Program-made: the position numbers and the translations under genes
DNA from: Heliocidaris erythrogramma
Taxonomy: Eukaryota > Echinodermata > Echinoidea > Camarodonta > Echinometridae
DNA: 64,000 nt
NCBI GenBank assembly: GCA_025617745.1
Contig: CM046858.1
Span: 32,278,180-32,342,179 of the forward strand
Direction of reading: 5' to 3'
Notes under the pieces: model-generated
What the model was told of the DNA's origin: nothing
The model's input: only the letters and a program-made list of their open reading frames with translations
Database searches by the model: none
Shown here: positions 57,655 through 64,000 of the stretch, in pieces
Numbering within the stretch: position 1 is the stretch's first letter
Layout: each line of letters opens with the position of its first letter

Positions 57655-60600
57655 CTAAGATACATAATGCAACAAAATATACATCTATTTAAGATGAAAA
57701 GATGATGAGTACAGTTAAGTATGAAAAAAACGTTGAAGAAAGCTTTTGAATAAAAGACATATATTTAATGAAGCTTTTTCTCTTGTACTCAGAGTAAAAC
57801 ACAAGAATAAACAACGCCTTGCAGAGTTGTAAGACGCAGCACTACATGCATACCATTATGCTCAAGGCACCTACTGTACCTGTACATGTACAAAAATGTA
57901 TATCAAGTTCACAGACCCTGTTCTGTGATGGCAGAAAGAGTTTGTTAAGCCTGCGTCAGGTATCCAACGGTCTCCGGCCGAATTTGTGTATAGCCAGAAA
58001 GTCACTGAGTTTCAAATCGCCTGGGAGTCAAGCATATTTTTCGCTTGAAATCTACCGTCACATACTGGACGGGGCTCGGGTGGAGCCCTTTGAACACTAG
58101 TGATTAGAAGCTGACCTCCATCTGAATTTTAAACCTAAAAAATGGTCTAAGATCGTCGGATTGCCGCCCGAATATTGATTGAATGTTTTCTGATGCCCAA
58201 GCAATCTACAGGCGACCTGTTTACGAGCTCTGCGACCTCAAGTTTCGTGGAAAAATTTGGGAGCAGGTTTCGGTGCCCTGTGAACGTTGTCCGACCCCTA
58301 AAAAACGCAGCAGAGCCCGCAGTGATCGAGCAGACACCGGCCTTATTCCTGGCGAAAATGCCCCTCTTTGAGCTCGTAGAGAAGTTTTGGATAGCTGCGT
58401 TTTGGATATGTGACGGCCCCTTTAGGACACTGCTGTTATTCTAGCTAATATTACAGCCTGGTAAAAGTGGCTAGTAATCCAGACTAGCATTCTGTTATTT
58501 GCAGCAGCCAATCAGAGCCTGTTAATTTCCCTTACTTTGTTTCCTGTTTTTTCCCTTTTCTGTTTATATTGTTCAATTTTGGCTTTATGTCCATTCTCAC
58601 ATTTTTATCTTATAAATGCAACACAAAATTCTTTGGTATGTCTTTGGACAAAACTTTTGTTCCATTTAATGTTCCTTCTTCAGTTAGCTATTCAGCCTCT
58701 GCAATATTTTAAGGATGCATATGAGTTTAATATAAGGGTAACTGTTTAACATCTAATCATGTAGTCTCATTCTCTTATCCACACATTGATCTCACATTTT
58801 TCTTTTATTTATACATGTAGGTGGGGAACGACAACAAAAAGTGAATAAAACTAGAAATGTGCATTGCTGGGGCCGCGCAATGCTAAATGTATCCCCCGGC
58901 ACTGGCAGCGATTTGAAGGAAGGACAAAGACCCTCCCCCATCCCCTCCCTCAAACAAAAGGATGGTGTAGAAATTAGATGTGTAGGTTTCACTAAGACAC
59001 ATCTTCACATAAAATTTGAAAGAAATGTGTTGAGAGATATACCAAGATACATCTCCATACAAAATTTGAAAGAAATCCATCAATAAATGTGGCCTGCAGA
59101 GTGCACTCACGCCATGCCCTGAAGTATGACCTTTGACCCTATAAAAGACGGAACACTGGTGGCAGCATCACCAAAAACTATAGGTTTTTAGATTACACCA
59201 AGAGACACCTTCATGCAAAATTTGAACGAAATCCGTCAAGAAATGCAGAAGTAAGAGTGCACAAAAGGGACAAATGAGCTTTGACCCTATAAAGGACGGA
59301 ACAATGAGGGCAGCATCACCAAACAGTAAAGATGTGTAGATTATACCAAGATACATCTCCATACAAAATTTGAACAAAATCCGTTGAGAAATGTGGCCTG
59401 CAGAGTGCACTCACGCCATGCCCTGAAGTATGACCTTTGACCCTATAAAAGAGGGAACACTGGTGGCAGCATCACCAAAAACTATAGGTTTTTAGATTAC
59501 ACCAAGAGACACCTTCATGCAAAATTTGAACGAAATCCGTCAAGAAATGCAGAAGTAAGAGTGCAAGAAATGGAAAAATGACCTTTGACCCTATATAAAG
59601 GACGGAACAATGAGGGCAGCATCACCAAAAATTAAATATGTGTAGATTATACCAAGATACATCTCCATACAAAATCTGAATGAAATCCGTCAAGAAATGC
59701 AGAAGTAAGAGTGCACAAAAGGGACAAATGAGCTTTGACCCTATAAAGGACGGAACAATGAGGGCAGCATCACCAAACAGTAAAGATGTGTAGATTATAC
59801 CAAGATACATCTCCATACAAAATTTGAAAGAAATCCATGAAGAAATGTGGCCTGCAGAGTGCACTCACGCCATGCCCTGAAGTATGACCTTTGACCCTAT
59901 AAAAGACGGAACACTGGTGGCAGCATCACCAAAAACTATAGGTTTTTAGATTACACCAAGAGACACCTTCATGCAAAATATGAACGAAATCCGTCAAGAA
60001 ATGCAGAAGTAAGAGTGCAAGAAATGGAAAAATGACCTTTGACCCTATATAAAGGACGGAACAATGAGGGCAGCATCACCAAACAGTAAAGATGTGTAGA
60101 TTATACCAAGATACATCTCCATACAAAATTTGAAAGAAATCCGTCGAGAAATGCAGAAGTAAGAGTGCAAGAAATGGAAAAATGACCTTTGACCCTATAA
60201 AGGACGGAACAATGAGGGCAGCATCACCAAAAATTAAACATGTGTAGATTATACCAAGATACATCTCCATACAAAATTTGAACGAAATCCGTTGAGAAAT
60301 GTGGCCTGCAGAGTGCATTCACGCCATGCCCTGAAGTATGACCTTTGACCCTATAAAAGACGGAACACTGGTGGCAGCATCACCAAACACTATAGGTTTT
60401 TAAATTACACCAAGAGACACCTTCATGCAAAATTTGAACGAAATCCGTTGAGAAATGTGACCGCCAGAGCGCACACTAGAGTACACACAAGACATCTATC
60501 AAAATATGACCTTTGACCCTATAAAAGACGGAACACTGGGGGCAGCATCACCAAAATCTATAGGGTTCCAGATTTTACCAAGAGACACCTTCATACAAAA

Positions 60601-63600
60601 TTTGAACAAAATCCGTTGAGAAATGTCACCGCTAGAGCGCACACAAACTATCCCAAAAAATATGGCCTTTTACCCTATAAAAGACGGAACACTGGGGGCA
60701 GCATCACCAGAAACTATAGGGGTCCAGATTTTACCAAGATACACGTCCACAGGAAGTCTGAAAGAAATTCGTCGAGAAATGTGACCGCTAGAGCGCACAC
60801 AAGAATGTGACGCGGCGGCGGCGGCGAAACGCTGCTGAATCCAAAGTATCCTCCGGCATACTGCCGGGGGATACAATAATAATAATAATAATAATAATGA
60901 ATATTTATAAAGCGCCACATCCACTAAAATACAGTGCTCAAGGCGCTGGAAAATAGAAATTACAGTTACACAGGTAGGATAGAGATCACATAGAAAATAA
61001 TTGCAAATTGACCAAACACTACAGCACATGTTGCAAATACATAATGATAAAAATATACAAAGGTATGTAGCATATAATAAAAAATATATAGATCTGATTG
61101 CAATATAGCTGATCCCTTAGATGTATTAGCCTAATGAAGGTATACTTACCAAGTGAGTATATTCCTGCATTCTTGAGAAGACCAAATAGTTTGACAAAGT
61201 TCACATATTTGCCCAGGGTGAAGAAAACCAAGGATTCCTGCAATATATGACATAAATGCAGGTCTGAATGAAAAGGATGCTCCTACATGTATGTCTTTAT
61301 CATTATTACCTATATAAGGCATTTTAGCGGCGCATTAAAAACGTATATTTTTGTCCGCTTGGCGTGCAATATCAGGGCATATTTAATGCTACACGAAATT
61401 CCCCATAGGCTACTGTACTGAACTTGCCGTGCAATATTATACAAATAATGAATGTTTATGAGTGCAATGGAAAGAATATTTTCATGAGTTGAAAGATGGA
61501 ATGTTCCATTCAATGAGGCGAAGCCGAATTGAATGGAACAGATTCCATCTTTCAACGAATGAAAACATTCTTTCCATTGCACGAATGAAAAAAATTCATT
61601 ATTTGTTTTATGCAACATCTGAGTAGATCCTATATAAGTGCGTTGTATTATTATTATTATTATTATCCTTGTTATTTGTACAATAAAATAAATATATGTA
61701 ATTATATCCAATTCTCTTGTCGATTGAAAGTGTCGATGTAAGCCATAGCGAATTTCGAACATAGATTTCTTCGTGTAAAGAGACACGTCATTCTTTCTCA
61801 AACCACCGTAAAAACGTGACAGAAATTGGTCCAATTCTTTCACGTCTAAGCCTTCTACAGCATCCAGTCTTGTGCCAGTAAACTTTGCAGATGCTTCCAA
61901 CCGACCTATAGCATATTTAATTTGTTTTTTTGTGTTTACAGCATCGGCCCGTCGAGTAAATCGGCCAATTCTTCATCAGTTAGCAACACGAACTTGTTTA
62001 CATCGGCCATTTTGATCGTCTGCGCTGCGGTCAAATGCCAAAGGTTACGGCGCTGGGCCGGTCGCTCGCGAGCGTAAAATAAGTCATAGATCTATGGGCA
62101 AAGTCCGGTAGTATCATTACGTGCGCTGTATCGCAGCCGCGCATTACACTGAAAAGGTCGAGGCGTTGAATGGAAAAAATCGTATGGAACAAAAATGCAC
62201 GCTAGCTAGCGCTAAACCATGGAATGGAACAAATATTTAATAACATGTGACCTATTATTCTCCAATCAAATTACAAGGAGTGTTGTATAATACACCATAT
62301 TTTGCCTGGTCAGTGCGCTTTTATCAAAGTGCATGCATGCAGTTAAGGCATAATAGATACGCTGGATCATAATTTTACGTCACAATGCTCGGCCCAGATA
62401 GCATACCTGTATGAATAACCTGAAATTGTCTTTCATTGGTATTGAATTTTGGAATAGATGACCTTTTATACACTTGATTTACACACTTGCTGAGTAAATC
62501 ATAAATTAAAACGTTTATGTAAATAGTCTGTATATGTACAAGAAATGTATTTAACATCATTACTTTCTACTTTTTGTACTTCATTGTTAACTATTATTAT
62601 TTTTAATTTGGGTATTAATTGAACTTTACCAAAATACTTGTTTGGTTGTTTTTTTGTTGCTGTTGTGGGTCAGGCTCGACAAGCATATGTGCTATTATCT
62701 GGCCCCTTTTACCAACCAATGCTTTTCTTCATTTATATGTAAATAATTATCATTGTATGTAAAAAAAAATGTATTGTAATTAAATGTTGTTGGTGGTAAT
62801 AAATCAAATCAATAAATCAGATTGAGGGACTGACAGGCAAACAAACATGTTTGTAATTGCTACAAGATAGGCATATGCATGATATAGGGTAATAATATTG
62901 AATGGCTTTTCTTTCGTGAGACACAAGGGTATATCGCACTCGCTTTGAAAATATTTCACTCGTTGTGCCGTCTCGTGAAATTGCTCATAGCTCGTGCGAT
63001 ATATCCTTGTATCCCACTCAAGGCCATTCAATATTATATAAATATAGTTTACCAGGGCCCTCCTGCATAAAAAAAATATTGTGATTAAACAAACGCAAAT
63101 CCCAAATACTTGATCCTGTTTGCTTGAAAATGAAGCTGCGTTTAATTTTTTGAGTTGCGATTAAACACATTTTATGCAAGAGGTCCAAGGAGATATTAAA
63201 AGTTGTGAATATTATGATTTTCATCATTTTCCTTTTAACTATCTTCTTACATAATTGTAAAAAGGTTAGTCTTGGCATCAATGGTATTAAAGAGGAAAGC
63301 AAAAATATCACAAATAGCCAATAGAAATACATGCACATGTTTATGATTGACCTAATAACTGTAAATGAAAGTGGAGTTCTGGGAAAGGTGAGAAATAATT
63401 TGTGAGCTTTCTCATTCCTTTTGTATCAGTTTAGAAGAACATCATAGTAGAAATGTCCCCTAAAAATGATTTCTCTTCAATTGCCCTTATATTAAAAATA
63501 TGACGAAAAATAGCTGAAGTGTTCGGACCGAACATTCATGTCATCTGTGTGCAGTCCCATATACCCATTTCCGTGTGCGGTGCATGTACTTTTGAGGGAG

Positions 63601-63992
63601 TTTTGGTTGATTTCTTATCATTTGGATGATTCCAAAACCTCACAGTATACATCAGTCCTTATTTAGACATGATCAACCTTTCTCAATTGCTTCCAGACAG
63701 TTTCTTTCACAATGTAATCGCATGACCAGAACTCAACTTTACTTGATCTTCAAGCAACATACAGTGTACCTGTACATGTACTTCATGACCACTTGTTCTA
63801 CTTTTTAGTAACAAAAGTCACGTTATCCACCTCTGGATATTGCTATCAAACAAATAACATCAGTTATGTAAATCAATGCATTTCTCTTATCTTTAATTTG
63901 ATTTCTTCAATTCTAATGCACAATGGACATGGTATACTTACAGGTTCATATTCTTCATCTGAACTGATATCCTCTTCATCACAAGATGACAT
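57464..63992 (-). CDS. Unrecognised three-exon gene (or 3' part), acidic N-terminus and hydrophobic core
   Basis: Minus-strand exons 63942-63992, 61150-61237 and 57464-57654 join in phases 0 and 1 into 109 codons plus a TAG stop. The product starts MSSCDEEDISSDEEYEP, an acidic stretch with possible CK2 sites. It continues ESLVFFTLGKYVNFVKLFGL, and the last exon includes RLVRVLMGALVVCG (membrane-like or buried helix) and LTHYIRDLEIARTDSWLNVA. All four splice sites are good (two GTAAGT donors). The frame is open upstream of the ATG to the window edge, so it may be the 3' part of a longer gene. I do not recognise the family. Confidence 0.65.
57900..58440. other. GC-richer block of unknown nature in an intron
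   Basis: Several CpGs and frames on the plus strand (58183-58371 with CERCPTPKKRSRARSD) stand out from the AT-rich surroundings. No domain, TIR or splice borders were recognised. It could be an old repeat, a regulatory CpG cluster or an exonised fragment. Confidence 0.3.
58888..60875. mobile_element. 1,988-bp TIR element filled with a satellite array
   Basis: TGTATCCCCCGGCA (58888-58901) and TGCCGGGGGATACA (60862-60875) are perfect 14-bp terminal repeats. Between them lie about 12 monomers of roughly 151 bp, in a higher-order pattern. Shared cores are GGGCAGCATCACCAAA, CCATACAAAATTTGAA and GAAATCCGTNGAGAAATG. The unit with GCACTCACGCCATGCCCTGA recurs at about 306 and 454 bp. Eight monomers carry TGACCTTTGACCC. 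Non-coding; it lies in the second intron of the minus-strand gene. Confidence 0.88.
59127..60519. promoter_or_regulatory. Cluster of DR1-type nuclear-receptor-like sites
   Basis: TGACCTTTGACCC, the complement of GGGTCAAAGGTCA, occurs at 59127, 59431, 59579, 59885, 60033, 60183, 60339 and 60507. A one-base variant is at 59275 and 59729. Two half-sites spaced by one base form a DR1, known as a binding site for HNF4, RXR and COUP-TF type receptors. Function here is inference; the copies come from satellite amplification. Confidence 0.55.
60876..60960 (-). mobile_element. SINE/tail fragment next to the satellite element
   Basis: (AAT)n is followed by ATATTTATAAAGCGCC and GCTCAAGGCGCTGG, the tail region also seen at 34640-34682 in the complete SINE. 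It abuts the right TIR directly, so the satellite element probably inserted into or beside it. Confidence 0.6.
61150..61237 (-). CDS. Unrecognised gene, middle exon
   Basis: The acceptor TATTGCAG and donor CTTG|GTAAGTATA bound 88 nt. In phase 0 it reads ESLVFFTLGKYVNFVKLFGL and LKNAGIYSL and leaves one base. The other two frames are poorer (one stops), and this one matches the phases of both neighbours. Confidence 0.65.
61441..61606. mobile_element. 166-bp foldback hairpin
   Basis: ACAAATAATGAAT (61441) and ATTCATTATTTGT (61594-61606) pair. So do GTGCAATGGAAAGAAT, GAAAGATGGAAT and TTCCATTCAAT with their complements. The centre is GAGGCGAAGCCG. It is adjacent to the Crypton-like remnant and may be one of its ends. 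Confidence 0.85.
61690..62010 (-). pseudogene. Crypton/DUF3504-like N-terminal gene remnant
   Basis: Minus strand from ATG at 62010-62008: MADVNKFVLLTDEELADLLD, then a frame shift near 61948, then IGRLEASAKFTGTRLDAVEG and FYGGLRKNDVSLYTKKSMFE followed by EIRYGLHRHFQSTRELDI. From memory of the family, this matches the N-terminal region of DUF3504 proteins derived from Crypton tyrosine-recombinase transposons. The similarity ends near 61690 at AT-rich and (ATT)n sequence, so most of the protein, including the catalytic domain, is lost. Confidence 0.75.
62011..62880. other. No gene recognised; possible flank of the Crypton-like remnant
   Basis: The first 300 bp are GC-richer (CATCGGCC, GGGCCGGTCGCTCGCGAGCG), unlike the AT-rich remainder. 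It may be the 5' region of the remnant. Confidence 0.35.
62890..63038. mobile_element. Foldback hairpin, about 148 bp
   Basis: ATAATATTGAATGGC near 62891 pairs with GCCATTCAATATTAT near 63023. CAAGGGTATATCGCACTCG pairs with CGTGCGATATATCCTTG. The stem has a few mismatches. Its arms share TTGAATGG with the hairpin at 61441. Confidence 0.75.
63374..63734 (-). mobile_element. MITE, TTGAGTTCTGG family, copy 2
   Basis: GAGTTCTGG (63374) and CCAGAACTC (ending 63734) are the termini. The body is the reverse complement of 19393-19759 with moderate divergence (shared GTTCGG..CGAACATT core, AAGCAATTGAGAAAG-like stretch). Confidence 0.8.
63942..63992 (-). CDS. Unrecognised gene, first visible coding exon
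   Basis: The ATG at 63992-63990 is followed by 17 codons (MSSCDEEDISSDEEYEP) and a donor CCT|GTAAGTATA in phase 0. Only eight bases precede the ATG in the window. They contain TACAG, so an acceptor just before the ATG is also possible. Confidence 0.6.
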
Positions 63993-64000
63993 ACTGTATT

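Noticed and set aside
59168..60318. Three similar 80-codon minus-strand frames
   Set aside because: They are the same satellite monomers translated; similarity between them reflects DNA repetition.

Overview
This is a window of animal nuclear DNA. It is AT-rich and intron-rich, with very sparse coding sequence, GT-AG introns, many microsatellites, tRNA-derived SINEs and nested terminal-inverted-repeat (TIR) elements, and one 500-base assembly gap. Frequent TACATGTA-type runs, the SINE and TIR repertoire, and an LDLRAP1/ARH-type adaptor gene suggest a marine invertebrate deuterostome. An echinoderm (sea urchin or sea star) is my best guess, but this is an inference from texture and not a proof.

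Three protein-coding loci can be supported. (1) Plus strand, 433-8518: the last five coding exons of an LDLRAP1/ARH-like endocytic adaptor. They run from the final helix of its PTB domain to the stop codon and include an FxxLxxxR AP-2-binding motif split across the last intron. The first exons lie left of the window. (2) Minus strand, 27788-28285: the first coding exon of a type II membrane protein with Golgi-enzyme-like topology. No convincing downstream exon was found. (3) Minus strand, 57464-63992: three phase-compatible exons of a small or C-terminal protein I do not recognise. Its terminal exon has a decayed tandem copy in the 3' UTR. Three further plus-strand ORFs with splice-like borders (21041-21834, 23991-24243, 25709-25911) are weak candidates.

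Mobile DNA makes up most of the rest. 2.5-14.5 kb: TGTATCCCCCG-TIR elements, long foldbacks inside and just after the adaptor gene, a MITE with GGGGTGTTGCAAG termini and a MITE with TACACTGTAAA termini. 16.6-17.6 kb and 33.2-34.1 kb: two near-identical 0.93-kb elements flanked by TTAA, the second sitting inside a LINE that also carries a SINE. 37-46 kb: a hAT-like MITE, trinucleotide arrays, a SINE split by two other elements, and a piggyBac-like MITE nested in another TIR element. 47.3-49.6 kb: a G/C-rich array of 150-190 bp monomers, with a shorter inverted relative at 53.4-53.9 kb. 58.9-60.9 kb: a 2-kb TIR element whose interior is a satellite carrying repeated DR1-type nuclear-receptor half-site pairs. 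61.4-63.0 kb: foldbacks beside a broken Crypton/DUF3504-like gene start.

The most unusual points are the in-frame triplication of a 3' splice site in the adaptor gene, TIR elements that carry internal satellites (one loaded with DR1 motifs), and nested insertions with readable target-site duplications that give a local order of events.
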